Notes: generated by a model from the letters alone, not told the origin. 64,000 nt of DNA from Planctomycetaceae bacterium (GCA_017795105.1 CP051247.1:5088001-5152000); one strand, 5' to 3'; counted from the stretch's first letter, positions 21,220-30,906 are shown. A program made the numbers and translations.

Positions 21220-21399
21220 ATGCAATGCGAACATGGAATGCAGCTTCGAATCGCTTTCCTGGAAGCCCTGAATGAGCAGCTTCGCCGTGAAGCGGCTCAG
21301 AACAATCGCTCCGCCAGAACCCGTGCCCCATACTGGCCGATGTTTCTGGTGAGCGGTCTGGTCAGTATCTCCGCCTGGACACTCAGCTGGATCAGCTGA
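21220..21399 (+). CDS. Small single-pass membrane protein (59 aa)
   Basis: Starts at ATG 21220, with GAGGAG nine bases upstream, inside a longer open frame. The product has a helical, charged N-terminal half (MQLRIAFLEALNEQLRREA) and a C-terminal membrane helix (WPMFLVSGLVSISAWTLSW). It resembles no family I can name. The strong ribosome site, the change in composition at the chosen start and the hairpin after the stop support a real gene. It may act as a small regulator of a membrane complex, but nothing in the context says which. Confidence 0.5.
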   Translation: MQCEHGMQLRIAFLEALNEQLRREAAQNNRSARTRAPYWPMFLVSGLVSISAWTLSWIS

Positions 21400-21445
21400 T
21401 CGATGTGTCTTTGAAGGAACGCGAAAACGAACGATGAAAACACGA

Positions 21446-21476
21446 CGGCTGCGATCGCTTCTGGCAATCGCAGCCG
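21446..21476. terminator. Hairpin between convergent genes, probable terminator
   Basis: CGGCTGCGAT (21446-21455) and ATCGCAGCCG (21467-21476) form a perfect 10-bp stem with an 11-base loop, followed on the plus strand by TATTTCG. On the minus strand it follows the WD40/cytochrome gene stop. It may terminate both directions; the T run is weak. Confidence 0.6.
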
Positions 21477-21522
21477 TATTTCGTATTCGCTCGCAAAGCA
21501 AAGTCGTTCGGTGAACGGAGCC

Positions 21523-24273
21523 CTACCTGGAAGTCACCGGTTCGAGGGTGTGCAGCAACTTGCCATCTTTCCCGTTCCAGATTCTGACGACTCCATCGTG
21601 ACCGGCCGCGATAACAAGCCCCTCATCATCGGTCACGGCGACCGTGTTCAGGAAGTGCTGAGAACCGGACATACTCCGATAATTGCGACCATTGCTCGCG
21701 GTCACCATTCGTACGGTTTTGTCGCCGCTCGAGGTGGCCAGATTGTCGCCAACGCCAATGTACTTCACGCCGGTCACCTGCTTGCCGAAACTGGTGATCG
21801 TGCGAATCTGCGATCCATCAAGCAGATTCCAGACTTTCACCGACTTGTCAGCCGAGGCACTCGAAAGTGTCAATCCATCGGCGGCCCAGTCGACGTCCAG
21901 AACGTGCTCGGTATGTCCTTCAAAGGAAGCAATCTGATTGCCTTCAGGCACGGAGAAGACCTTCACGAACTTGTCTGCCGAACCGGTCGCCAGATGAGAA
22001 CCGTCTTCTGAAAACGCGAGGGTGAGAACAACGTCGCTGTGCGCCCCTTCCACCTTCTTCGCGACCTGACCGGCACTCCAGTTCCAGTACAGCAGTTCGC
22101 CATCGCGAGACGGGTCCCCGCCTCCGGTCGCCAGAAGAGATCCATCGGGAGAGAACGCGAGAGCAGTGACGCGGTCGATGAACGGATTCGGTTCAAGATT
22201 CTCGCCCAGGCGAGCCTGCAGCGTCCAGGGAGCGTCGAGTGTCACCAGCGTCAGTTGTCCCTGTTCCTGGATTCCACAAAGCTGTCCGTCAGACAGATCC
22301 AGAACATTCACGACCGGTTTCCAGTCGTTCAGAGAAAGCGATTCAATGGGCGCTCCGGTGGAGAGGTTCCAGATCGCGATTTCCCCGTCACTCGAAGTGA
22401 CCGCGAGTCGCTGAGGATCCAGGAAGCTGGCCGCGACGGCTTGAAACAGTTCCTCGTCCATGCTCTTCTTCGCGGCCGCCAGATCAGCGGTGAGTTTAGT
22501 GACTTGTTCGGCCGTCTGTTTGACGTTGGCGTCCCGTTCCTTGAGCAGCACTTCTGCTCGCGAAAGCGCATCCTGTTCAAGCTTGAGCGTGGTTTCGGCT
22601 CGTCGATGTTCTTCTTTCGCGGCGTTCAGCTTCGTGAGAGCTTCGTCGCGAGCTTTCGTGGCGGCTTCCTGCTTTTTCTTCAGGTCGGCAGAATCGGGAG
22701 TCTTGGCCAGAGCCGCGTCTGCTTCGGCCAGGTCTTTGACGGTTTTCTCGTGCGCGGTATTTGCTTTGGCGAGTTCCATCGCCGTGGTTTCGAGAGTCTT
22801 CTTTGTCGTTTCAACCGAAGTTTGCCGAGTCTTCAGGTCATCGGCAGACGCTTTCTGCAGGGTCGTGGCGTTGGTGGCGAGCGCCTTCCCGACGGCGAGT
22901 TGTCGTTCCAGAGACTTATGGGCAACGACACGATCATTCTTCTGCTTGAACTCGCGAACCTGCTTGCCCTGTTCGTCCCAGACTCGCACGCTTCCCGATT
23001 CGTGAACGGTCGCAAAAGACTTGCCGGTCGAGTCGGCCGAAATGGACATCGCATCCGCTCCGGCGGCCCAGCCACGGACCGCGGCTCGCTTCTCCAGATC
23101 CCAAAGCGTGGCGTTGCCGTCGTCGGAAAGAGCGAGAGCGGTGGATGGAGCAGTCAACTGCAGTGCGATAATCGGCGAGTCGTTTTTCTTGAACTCCGCT
23201 CCGGAGGCAATCCAGGTTGGCTGGTCGGCCGACTTCTCCCAGAGTTGAAGCGTTCCATCTCCGTGAGCGGACAGCAGTTTTGTTCCGGCAAAGGCAAGTT
23301 CGGCGATCGGTTTGGCAGCGGCAATCTGAACAGGCTGGTCCGGCGCCGCGGTCGGGATGACGGCAATGCCGGCCGCGTTGGCAACGGCGATCGAGGCAGC
23401 CGCGTCATCGATGGCGACGGCGAGGGCTTCCGTCAGTCCACTCTCAATTGATTTGAAGCCGGCGTCGCTGCGATAGACGATTCGGCCAGACTGACCGATC
23501 GCGACGATGCCCTTGCCATTCGTGGAAGCCGCGGCCGCCTTGACTGGTTCGTTGAGGGCTCCCTGTTCGATCAACTGGTAGGGTTCCTGCTGCCAGATCT
23601 TGACGTTGCGATATCCGGAGGAGGCGATGACGCGACCCTGAGGGTGCACGGCAACGGCGTTCACAAAATCGCGATGAGCGGCGGGAAGTTCCGGATCGAC
23701 CAGTTCGACCAGGTGCTGCGGATCGGTCAGTGAGATTACCTGCAGGCGGTTGCCTCGGCCGAGAGCGATGCGGTCTTCACGCGGAAACAAAGTCATCGAA
23801 TACGTGGGCTGCAGATGCGAGGGCATTCCCGACCAGGTGATTGTCTTATGCCCGGCTCCTTCGCCTTCCGGGGCACCGATCTCGATCCAGCGTTTGAGCT
23901 TCCAGACTTCCGCTCCGGTCAGCTTGTGGGCGTTCATATTGTTTGGAAGCGGCGGCATGACCGGCTCGCTTTCCCGGCTGGCGACCAGATAAAGATAGCT
24001 GGCATCCGGCTCGCCTGGCTCGATCGAGGCACCGCTGTCGCCTCCTTTCAGCATCCCGGCGACGGTCTCCAGATTCAGCGAACCTTCCGATTTCGTTGTG
24101 TTGTGGCAGGCGAGGCAGTTCGCCTTGAGGACCGGTGCGACATCCTGGTCGTAGGTGACTTCGCGTCCCAGTTCGACCGGCTCAGGAGTGATGGTTTCGT
24201 CGGCCAGCACCGTCGATCCGAGCAGTGTCAACAGAAGTGGAACAGAGCGGAGGCTGTTGAGGAGAGCTGTCAT
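21523..24273 (-). CDS. Cytochrome c-like/WD40 propeller protein with internal coiled coil
   Basis: A 916-residue exported protein with a signal peptide (LLLTLLGSTVLA) and a planctomycete cytochrome c domain with CLACH (53-57, ending PVMPPLPNN). WD40-type repeats follow (for example ISLTDPQHLVELVDPE, SVRVWDEQGKQV). A long coiled coil lies at about 455-605, and further WD40 repeats run to the end (LAFSEDGSHLATGSADKFVKVFSVPEG, SASADKSVKVWNLLDGSQI). The coiled coil interrupts the propeller. It is the last gene of a three-gene minus-strand operon starting at 29873. It presumably acts at the cell surface or in the periplasm, and its function is unknown. The start at 24273 is preferred to 24303 because it gives a short signal-peptide n-region. 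Confidence 0.85.
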   Translation of the reverse strand: MTALLNSLRSVPLLLTLLGSTVLADETITPEPVELGREVTYDQDVAPVLKANCLACHNTTKSEGSLNLETVAGMLKGGDSGASIEPGEPDASYLYLVASRESEPVMPPLPNNMNAHKLTGAEVWKLKRWIEIGAPEGEGAGHKTITWSGMPSHLQPTYSMTLFPREDRIALGRGNRLQVISLTDPQHLVELVDPELPAAHRDFVNAVAVHPQGRVIASSGYRNVKIWQQEPYQLIEQGALNEPVKAAAASTNGKGIVAIGQSGRIVYRSDAGFKSIESGLTEALAVAIDDAAASIAVANAAGIAVIPTAAPDQPVQIAAAKPIAELAFAGTKLLSAHGDGTLQLWEKSADQPTWIASGAEFKKNDSPIIALQLTAPSTALALSDDGNATLWDLEKRAAVRGWAAGADAMSISADSTGKSFATVHESGSVRVWDEQGKQVREFKQKNDRVVAHKSLERQLAVGKALATNATTLQKASADDLKTRQTSVETTKKTLETTAMELAKANTAHEKTVKDLAEADAALAKTPDSADLKKKQEAATKARDEALTKLNAAKEEHRRAETTLKLEQDALSRAEVLLKERDANVKQTAEQVTKLTADLAAAKKSMDEELFQAVAASFLDPQRLAVTSSDGEIAIWNLSTGAPIESLSLNDWKPVVNVLDLSDGQLCGIQEQGQLTLVTLDAPWTLQARLGENLEPNPFIDRVTALAFSPDGSLLATGGGDPSRDGELLYWNWSAGQVAKKVEGAHSDVVLTLAFSEDGSHLATGSADKFVKVFSVPEGNQIASFEGHTEHVLDVDWAADGLTLSSASADKSVKVWNLLDGSQIRTITSFGKQVTGVKYIGVGDNLATSSGDKTVRMVTASNGRNYRSMSGSQHFLNTVAVTDDEGLVIAAGHDGVVRIWNGKDGKLLHTLEPVTSR

Positions 24274-24324
24274 GGTTCCGCAGTTTCTGTGAAATCGACG
24301 CATTCGGGCAGGGCGTCGGAAAGG

Positions 24325-27288
24325 TCAGGGAATGGTAATCGTCAGGGGGGCGTCCACGGCCAGCGTCTGCTCTCCCTGCTGGCACAAGGCCCGCACGGTG
24401 CAGAGAGTATGCTTTCCGCTCGGAGCATCCGCTCCGGCCATCAGGCGAATGCTGGCGGTCTTGTCCTCGGGGCCAATCGAGACCGGGGCCCAGCTGAGTC
24501 CGGACAAACCCGGCGGCAGAGTGAAGGTCAACTCAGCCGGGAACTTCGCATCGCCTTCTCGAGCCAGCTCGACTTCGACTTCAAGCGATTCTCCCTTTTT
24601 GAGACTGATCTCGGCTCCCGATTTGGAAGTCAGCTTCAGTGGAGCCTTCTTCACCAGAAATACGAGCCGTCCGCAGTAGTCGATCTGCTTCAGAGCGGCT
24701 GGCTTCTGTTCGTTCTTGACCTTGTCGAGCGTCTTCTTCGCTGCATCAACTTTCGGTTGAGCGGCTTTGAGTTCGGCCGTGGCGGTTTCGACGTTCTTCT
24801 TCGTCTCGGCTACACGAGCGGTCAGGGACTTCACCGTGGCGTCGAGTTCCTGAACGGCTGCCGTCAGTTTGGTGACTTCTGCTTCGGCAGCGGACAGCTC
24901 TTTCTGCTTTGCGTCTTTTGTCTTTTGCAACTCGGCCTTCGCTGCTTCTTCCATCTCAGAAGTGAGCTTCTGGTCGAGATCGGCGATCACCTTTTTGAGT
25001 TCTGCAACTGCAGTCGTGGAACTCTTGAGAGACTCTTTCTGCTGGTCGAGGGCCGCCTGCTGCTTCTTCAGGTCGGCTTCAGCAGTCTTGACGGATTCTT
25101 CGGCTGTTTTCACCTTCGCCTGAGCCGTTTTGACGAGCTCAGTCAGGCGGTTGAACTCCGCTGCGGCGCGTTGCAGCGCGGGGGGATTTCGCACGAACTG
25201 GACCGTCGCCTCGCTGAGTAAATCGCAGGTATGCCAGCCCTCTTTCGTGTCCGATTTGAACTGGAAGCGAACGTTGCTCTGGGTCGCTTCTTTGGCGATC
25301 TCCGGAGTTTCGACGGTGATTTTTGCGTTATTGTCGAGGCCTTCGGCCTTCAAGGTGACCTTGTCGGTGAAGCCTTCACCTCGCTGGATCGTTAATGGAG
25401 CCCACACCTGTTGAGACTGGGTGACAACCTGCACCAGCGGAGACTCTTGCGGTTGATAGTAGACTCCTGCCGGTGGTTCGATGACGGAAGTCACCAGTTG
25501 ATGCCCCTGCCGCGAAACCGCTGGATTATTTCCCTGGCTGGACTCGACCAGTTCAACCGGAACGATCGACTGCTCAGTAACAAGTCCGGTTTCCGCCAGC
25601 GTTTCGGGATCGACTGATTTGGCGATGAGTTGCAGTTCGGCGAAGCCAACCGGAGCATCCGCCGACGCGTAAAGGACGAGATTGGAAGTCGTCGTTCCGG
25701 GAGGGATCAGCACGGAAGGAATCTGCACGCCGGGCGGGGGATGCGGGGCTTCGACAAGGATTCCCTGGTTGTAGCCATGAGTCGTGCTGACCGCCAGTTT
25801 GATCAACGCCGTTCCCCCGCGTCGGGCCACGCAACCAGCGGGCGTGTCGACCGCGAGTTTGCCTGCAACGGGCGGCTGGGCATAGGCAAAGACCCGAAAG
25901 CCCGGCTCTGGCGGAGAGACTCGCAATCGATAGTGAGAGTTCGTTTCATCATCCTGAACCGCGTATCGATTGCGGACCGTAAGGTCGTACCATCCCGCTT
26001 CGGGAGCCGCGACTCTGAAGTCGATATCGTCGGTGAGTGTGTCGAACACATTCGGCACGAGATTGGTCGCGATGTCATCGGGAACATTCACGGCTTTCCG
26101 CGTTTCCTTACCGTTCGCATCGACCGTCACATGCTCCAGAATCGCGAGAGGATCGAGCAACTGGCCGTCCCGCTGAGCGAACAGCTGCAGCCAGAGGACG
26201 TCCCCTTTTTGAACCGGAATGCGGTAGCGGTCGATTTCATCGATCGCGTTGAAGTAGCCGATGACGTCGCAGTTGTTCGGGATCTCCTGCTTTTCTTGCA
26301 GTTCATTGTTCGGTTCCTGCTCGCTGACCACGGGCTTGTCGGTCGTTGGCAGAGAGCGGATGACGGTCATCTCGCCCGGGCCGGTGAGCTGAGCGGTCTG
26401 ACGCGGAACCAGGATCTCACGCGGGTTGATAAATCCAGCGAGGACGGTTTGCGTATTCGTGCCAACCGGAGTGACCTGCAACGGCACGGCGGGTTGATCG
26501 GCCGGTAGCGTTTTCCCCTGATACTCCGTCGCACCTTCGGTCAGCATTACGGGAGGTTCCACAGCCGTGGGGGTGAGTCTGTTCGTCGCCAGCAGGCGAT
26601 AGCTGTGCGAACTCGAACCCGAAAAAAGAAAGTCGTACACCCGAATGCGATAATCTCCGGCGACATCCGCCTGGAAACGCACCCGGGGTTCGACATCACC
26701 AATACGACGAGCGTAAACGACTCGGCGTCCGTGGGGATTGACGACTTCAAGGACTGGAATCATCGGAGAATCGATGGAAAGGCAGTCGACCTGCAACTCA
26801 CGCCACTCGCCGGCGGGGATGGTCAACTGATACTCATCAATATCAGCTCGGCCTTCGCAACGGCTGTAGACCACGGTGTCGACGGGCAAAGCCAGCGGCT
26901 GGTCGTTCTGCCAGTCCTTTTCTTCATGGGTGACGACCGGCTGCGATTCGACCCGGAACATCCGCGAGTTGCTGACGCCGAAACGCCCCTCAACGCGGAT
27001 TCCGTGATATCCGGCCGGGACGTCCTTCGCGACGTTCACTTTGAATGAACGCGGGTTCGTCGTCGGGTCGGGGCGCTCGAGTTGAGTGATCCCCCGGTGC
27101 GAAAAAACGACCCCGGAGAGCTCGTCGAGATCGGTGCCACCGACGATGTTGACTGTCGTTTCGGTTCCCGCCTGGGCTCCGGGAGGGAAGACGCTGCTCA
27201 GCTGCGTGATTGGCAGCTGAGCGAAAAGCGGGCCTGCTGAGCCGGAGAAGATGACCAGCAGAGCCGTCAACCATCGTAGTTGTCGCAT
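24325..27288 (-). CDS. Exported PPC-domain protein with coiled coil
   Basis: A 987-residue protein with a clear signal peptide (LTALLVIFSGSAGPLFA). An Ig-like region (25-115) is followed by bacterial pre-peptidase C-terminal (PPC) domains: the first at about 125-230 (DEYQLTIPAGEWRELQVDC, DYRIRVYDFLFSG) and another at about 320-450 (IDRYRIPVQKGDVLWLQLF). Beta domains, a coiled coil at about 706-856 and a final beta domain complete it. It has no catalytic motif I can identify. It lies between the DUF1549/DUF1553 gene and the WD40/cytochrome gene on the same strand with short gaps (68 and 51 bases), so the three products probably work together in the envelope. Confidence 0.85.
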   Translation of the reverse strand: MRQLRWLTALLVIFSGSAGPLFAQLPITQLSSVFPPGAQAGTETTVNIVGGTDLDELSGVVFSHRGITQLERPDPTTNPRSFKVNVAKDVPAGYHGIRVEGRFGVSNSRMFRVESQPVVTHEEKDWQNDQPLALPVDTVVYSRCEGRADIDEYQLTIPAGEWRELQVDCLSIDSPMIPVLEVVNPHGRRVVYARRIGDVEPRVRFQADVAGDYRIRVYDFLFSGSSSHSYRLLATNRLTPTAVEPPVMLTEGATEYQGKTLPADQPAVPLQVTPVGTNTQTVLAGFINPREILVPRQTAQLTGPGEMTVIRSLPTTDKPVVSEQEPNNELQEKQEIPNNCDVIGYFNAIDEIDRYRIPVQKGDVLWLQLFAQRDGQLLDPLAILEHVTVDANGKETRKAVNVPDDIATNLVPNVFDTLTDDIDFRVAAPEAGWYDLTVRNRYAVQDDETNSHYRLRVSPPEPGFRVFAYAQPPVAGKLAVDTPAGCVARRGGTALIKLAVSTTHGYNQGILVEAPHPPPGVQIPSVLIPPGTTTSNLVLYASADAPVGFAELQLIAKSVDPETLAETGLVTEQSIVPVELVESSQGNNPAVSRQGHQLVTSVIEPPAGVYYQPQESPLVQVVTQSQQVWAPLTIQRGEGFTDKVTLKAEGLDNNAKITVETPEIAKEATQSNVRFQFKSDTKEGWHTCDLLSEATVQFVRNPPALQRAAAEFNRLTELVKTAQAKVKTAEESVKTAEADLKKQQAALDQQKESLKSSTTAVAELKKVIADLDQKLTSEMEEAAKAELQKTKDAKQKELSAAEAEVTKLTAAVQELDATVKSLTARVAETKKNVETATAELKAAQPKVDAAKKTLDKVKNEQKPAALKQIDYCGRLVFLVKKAPLKLTSKSGAEISLKKGESLEVEVELAREGDAKFPAELTFTLPPGLSGLSWAPVSIGPEDKTASIRLMAGADAPSGKHTLCTVRALCQQGEQTLAVDAPLTITIP

Positions 27289-27356
27289 GAAAATGCCCGC
27301 GTCAGGAGGGAGTGATGAGGGTTGTTCAGGAAGGATCGTGGCGCGACTCCGGGATG

Positions 27357-29873
27357 TCAGTGGTTGAACATGAACTCCTTGGAGTTGACCAGGGCCCAGA
27401 TCACATCCTCGTAGGAGATTTTCGGTTCGATGCCTTCACGCTTCACGTAGCTGACGGCGGCGTGGAGCTCTTCTTCCCGAGGCTCCCGGGCATACGCCCA
27501 GAGATACAGTTCTTTGATACGGTCCTCGTGAGGCCGAGCTTCGTCTTTGGCAAGCTGGGCGGCTCGGCCGCGTCCGTCCGAGATCTTGCCCTGGACTTCC
27601 TGACTGTTGAGCAGGTGCAGCGACTGAGCAAGGCTCGCATCGCCGGACCGTTCGCACTCACAGGCCGTTTCGCCCTGCGGCTGGCCGAAGACTTTCATGA
27701 AGTAAGGAGCCGTGCTGACATCCCGCATCTGCAGAGCGGAGTAGCCGGCCGGCAGCCCGTTCATCTGCGACGGAACACCCGCGATCTGATGCAGAGCATC
27801 GTAAAGACTCTCAGCGGAAAGACGCTTCGGGTAGTACCGCGAGAAGTTCTGCTTGTCCTTCAGGTTGTACTCGTTTGGCAGAGCACTCAGCTGATAGGTC
27901 CGTGAGTTGCAGATCAGTCGGACAAGGCCTTTGAGGTCGAACCCGGAGTCGACGAACGATTTGGCCAGACTGTCGAGCAGTTCGGGGTTGGCGGGCGGAT
28001 TCGTGGCCCGCATATCGTCTTCCGGATCGACAATGCCGCGTCCGAAGAAGTGCTTCCAGTAGCGGTTAACCAGCGTGCGAGCGAAGAACGGATTCTCCGG
28101 ATCGGCCATCCAGGCGGCCAGTTCGACCCGCGGATCCTGATCCGGAGCCAGTTCAACGGGCTCGCCTCCCAGACCGCATGGTTTCATCGCTTCGCCCGAT
28201 TTCGGATTCTTCGCCGTGGCGGTTCCGAAGTTGTGGAACACGCGACGATCGCGGCCCTTGGCGTTTACGTTGCCAGCCTGAGTCTTCTTGCCAATCCGGC
28301 TGAAGAAGGCGGCCATGCCGTAATAGTCATCCTGACTCCATTCTTCAAACGGATGGTGATGACAGCGGGCACACTGAATGCGGACGCCGAGGAAGAGCTG
28401 GGCACAGTCTTCCGTCAGACTCTCCGCATCGGTCACTTCGCGATACCAGGTGACGGGCGGATTCTGATCGATACTGCCAGATGCGGTGATGATCTGGCTG
28501 ACCATTTCATCGTATGGCTTGTTCTCGTAGATCGAGTTCCAGATCCACTGATAAAACGCGTAGACGCCATACAGGTCTTCCGGACGCTGTTTGCGGTTCC
28601 GGAGCAGCAAACTCCATTTGTTCGTGAACAGGTCGGCATACTCGGGTGTGTCGAGCAGTCGATCGATCAGCTCGCTGCGTTTGTTCGGATTGGTATCGGC
28701 AACAAACGCTTTTGCTTCCTCTGCGGTTGGAAGTGTCCCGGTGATGTCGACGTAAACGCGACGGAGGAACGTTTCATCGGTTGCTGGTGCGGAGGGCGGA
28801 ATGCCGAGCTGTTTGAGCTTCGAAAAGACCGCTTCATCAATCAGGTTTGCCGGAGCGGGGATCGATTGCGTGTTTGCTCCCAGCGGAATGGTGGAGCGGA
28901 ACGTGTCGACATAGCCCTGATAGCGAGCCATGATGGCAACTTCGCCGCTCAGCTGGCCGGTGGTCACGAGACCCGTTGGGGTCACTTCAGCCATCTCGGC
29001 GACGTTCGGTTCGAACAGAGCCGTGCGAGTCACGTCTTTGGTGTGGCCATCGCTGTAAGTGGCGATCACGGTCACCTGCTGATTGACATCGGTGCCCATG
29101 ATTCGCTGCTTGGGGAAGCATTCAATGCCCGTCAGAACCGGATCGGAATCACTTCCGTACGGCATACCCTGTGCAATCCAGCGGTAAAGCAGACGGTATT
29201 CGTCACTGTCCGGTTTCAAAGGGCTGCCGCCCCCATGGGGGACCTGGCCGCTTCCTTTCGTCAGCAGCAGACTCTCTCCCGGAGCAGCGGGGGAGAGGCG
29301 ACGGCTGCGGCTCTCGTAAACGAGATACTCGTAATCATCTTCGGGATAGAAACCGAGCAACGAGAGTTTAAAGCCGTTCTGGCCGCTCGCCTTGCCGTGA
29401 CAGCCACCGCCGTTGCAGCCGAGCTTCGAGAAGATCGGCACGATCTCGTGCTTGAAGTTGACCGGCTGAATCGTGTCCATTCCGGAAACGGTGATCGGCC
29501 GCTCGGCCTGCACGCCGAGAGTCGTGCGAATGGTCAGCTTGCCATTCCCGTTGTCCAGCGGCAGGATAAGACCATCGCCCAGAACTCGAGCAAGCGTCGG
29601 TGGTTCAATAGTCCAGGTCACGTCCCGTGTGTAGTCGATGTTGCGACCGTCCCGCATTTTCGCCGTCACGATCAACTGCTTGCGATCGTCGGCTCCACGA
29701 AGGGTGATCGCCCCATTGGTATCGTCAGCCAGATCAGGGCCGATATTGATTTCGGCGATGGTCAGCGACTCCCCAGCCGGTTCATTGCCGCGAGCGGAGG
29801 AGAAAACAACCAGAGACAGGGAGAGCATGCAGACCGTACGGAACAGTCGTGCGGAGAGAAGGGCATTCGTCAT
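27357..29873 (-). CDS. DUF1549/DUF1553 protein with Ig-like domains and cytochrome-like sites
   Basis: An 838-residue exported protein with a signal peptide (VCMLSLSLVVFSSARG). It has a bacterial Ig-like domain (30-130), then a cytochrome-like region with CNGGGCHG near residue 154 (CX4CH rather than CxxCH). A second Ig-like domain (YSDGHTKDVTRTALFEP, 265-335) leads to DUF1549 with CARCHHHPFEEW near 501 and a C-terminal DUF1553 to residue 838. The CX4CH arrangement is usual in this subfamily as I recall it, but haem binding there is unproven. It is the first gene of the operon with the PPC and WD40 genes. No DUF1501 gene is adjacent, unlike at 9.9 kb. Confidence 0.88.
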   Translation of the reverse strand: MTNALLSARLFRTVCMLSLSLVVFSSARGNEPAGESLTIAEINIGPDLADDTNGAITLRGADDRKQLIVTAKMRDGRNIDYTRDVTWTIEPPTLARVLGDGLILPLDNGNGKLTIRTTLGVQAERPITVSGMDTIQPVNFKHEIVPIFSKLGCNGGGCHGKASGQNGFKLSLLGFYPEDDYEYLVYESRSRRLSPAAPGESLLLTKGSGQVPHGGGSPLKPDSDEYRLLYRWIAQGMPYGSDSDPVLTGIECFPKQRIMGTDVNQQVTVIATYSDGHTKDVTRTALFEPNVAEMAEVTPTGLVTTGQLSGEVAIMARYQGYVDTFRSTIPLGANTQSIPAPANLIDEAVFSKLKQLGIPPSAPATDETFLRRVYVDITGTLPTAEEAKAFVADTNPNKRSELIDRLLDTPEYADLFTNKWSLLLRNRKQRPEDLYGVYAFYQWIWNSIYENKPYDEMVSQIITASGSIDQNPPVTWYREVTDAESLTEDCAQLFLGVRIQCARCHHHPFEEWSQDDYYGMAAFFSRIGKKTQAGNVNAKGRDRRVFHNFGTATAKNPKSGEAMKPCGLGGEPVELAPDQDPRVELAAWMADPENPFFARTLVNRYWKHFFGRGIVDPEDDMRATNPPANPELLDSLAKSFVDSGFDLKGLVRLICNSRTYQLSALPNEYNLKDKQNFSRYYPKRLSAESLYDALHQIAGVPSQMNGLPAGYSALQMRDVSTAPYFMKVFGQPQGETACECERSGDASLAQSLHLLNSQEVQGKISDGRGRAAQLAKDEARPHEDRIKELYLWAYAREPREEELHAAVSYVKREGIEPKISYEDVIWALVNSKEFMFNH

Positions 29874-30351
29874 AGGGACATCCTAATCAACCTGCGAATA
29901 CGTATGTCGAACCGACGGAAGCCGGTTGTATCTGTATGGAGAACAGTGCTTGGGGACTGTTCGTATCAGGCAGGTTCCGCGAAGGTCAGGTACCAGGGCG
30001 GGACGGCTGTGGTTTTGTAGGGCTGGTCGAAACGAGGTCTCAGGCGAGACTGTACTTCGAGTGAACCGATAACATCGGCATGATCTCACTCAGAGAACAT
30101 ATCAGTAATCACTTGATTGTCAATATTGAATCGTTTCTCACCGCTGAGGAAGCGACGAGGCTCGTACGAGCGCGACCGAGGTACGAGGATGTCTGACAAG
30201 GCAGGGGCGTGTATCTTATACCGCTGGCAGGAGCCATGAAAAGGAATCAGGATGCATTGTCGCGATTTTTTTCATTTCTGGAGGATCTCGATAATGCTGT
30301 CGATTTTGCAGCTGCTGATTGTTCGTTGTTGTCCACAGGAGTTGAGTTCTG
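29874..30351. other. Divergent intergenic region with a 12-base palindrome
   Basis: 478 bases between the operon start at 29873 and the plus-strand gene at 30352. A perfect palindrome, GCTCGTACGAGC, lies at 30160-30171, and a small hairpin (AACAGT...ACTGTT) near 29940-29960. The stretch around 30110-30140 is AT-rich and a plausible promoter area. No gene or RNA recognised. Confidence 0.4.
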
Positions 30352-30804
30352 GTGAGTGAGTCCACTGCAGAAAACACCGTCACCACGTTGAGTCGTCGCG
30401 AGAAGATTGCCGCCGGGATTCTGCGGGTGATCGGCTGTGGCGGGCTCCTTGCTTTCCCGGCGATCCTGATGCCACTCGAAGCAATGACGGCTATTCACTC
30501 CCGGCTCGGTCTGGGGGCTGTGTCAGCAGCTCCGATCGTCGAGTATCTCGCACGCACAACGTCGATGTTCTACGTCGTGGCCGGAATCATAACGCTGGTG
30601 ATATCTTTTGATCTGCATCGCTATCGACCTCTCGCTCGATTGTGGGGCTGGCTGGCGGTCGCGAAGGGACTTGCCGTTCTTGTAATCGATCTCGATGTCG
30701 GACTCCCCGTCTGGTGGACGGCGGTGGAGGGGCCGTCTTCGATTCTCATCGGCCTGCTGCTGCTCTGGCTATTACGAACCGGGACGGCTGATGAACCGAA
30801 TTGA
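30352..30804 (+). CDS. Small integral membrane protein
   Basis: A 150-residue protein with about four membrane helices (IAAGILRVIGCGGLLAFPAIL; TTSMFYVVAGIITLVISF; LWGWLAVAKGLAVLVIDL; SILIGLLLLWLL). It starts with GTG at 30352, with CAGGAG upstream. No family could be named. It precedes an FG-GAP/TPR pair on the same strand with a gap of about 100 bases and could be in the same transcript. No charged residues suggesting a pore or catalytic site stand out. Confidence 0.6.
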   Translation: MSESTAENTVTTLSRREKIAAGILRVIGCGGLLAFPAILMPLEAMTAIHSRLGLGAVSAAPIVEYLARTTSMFYVVAGIITLVISFDLHRYRPLARLWGWLAVAKGLAVLVIDLDVGLPVWWTAVEGPSSILIGLLLLWLLRTGTADEPN

Positions 30805-30906
30805 CGCAGTCGGGCAGGGCTGGCTTCTCGTCGGCTGGTGACGGTCGTAGAATCAAAACGAGTTCACGTCCGACTGATCCTCTCTGACTGTAGACCGACC
30901 ACGCTT

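Noticed and set aside
22039..25221. Long plus-strand frames opposite the WD40 and PPC genes
   Set aside because: They are Gly/Arg/Ser-rich shadow translations of coiled-coil and propeller codons.
28050..30020. 656-codon plus-strand frame opposite the DUF1549/DUF1553 gene
   Set aside because: The real gene on the other strand has a signal peptide and family motifs throughout; this frame has none.
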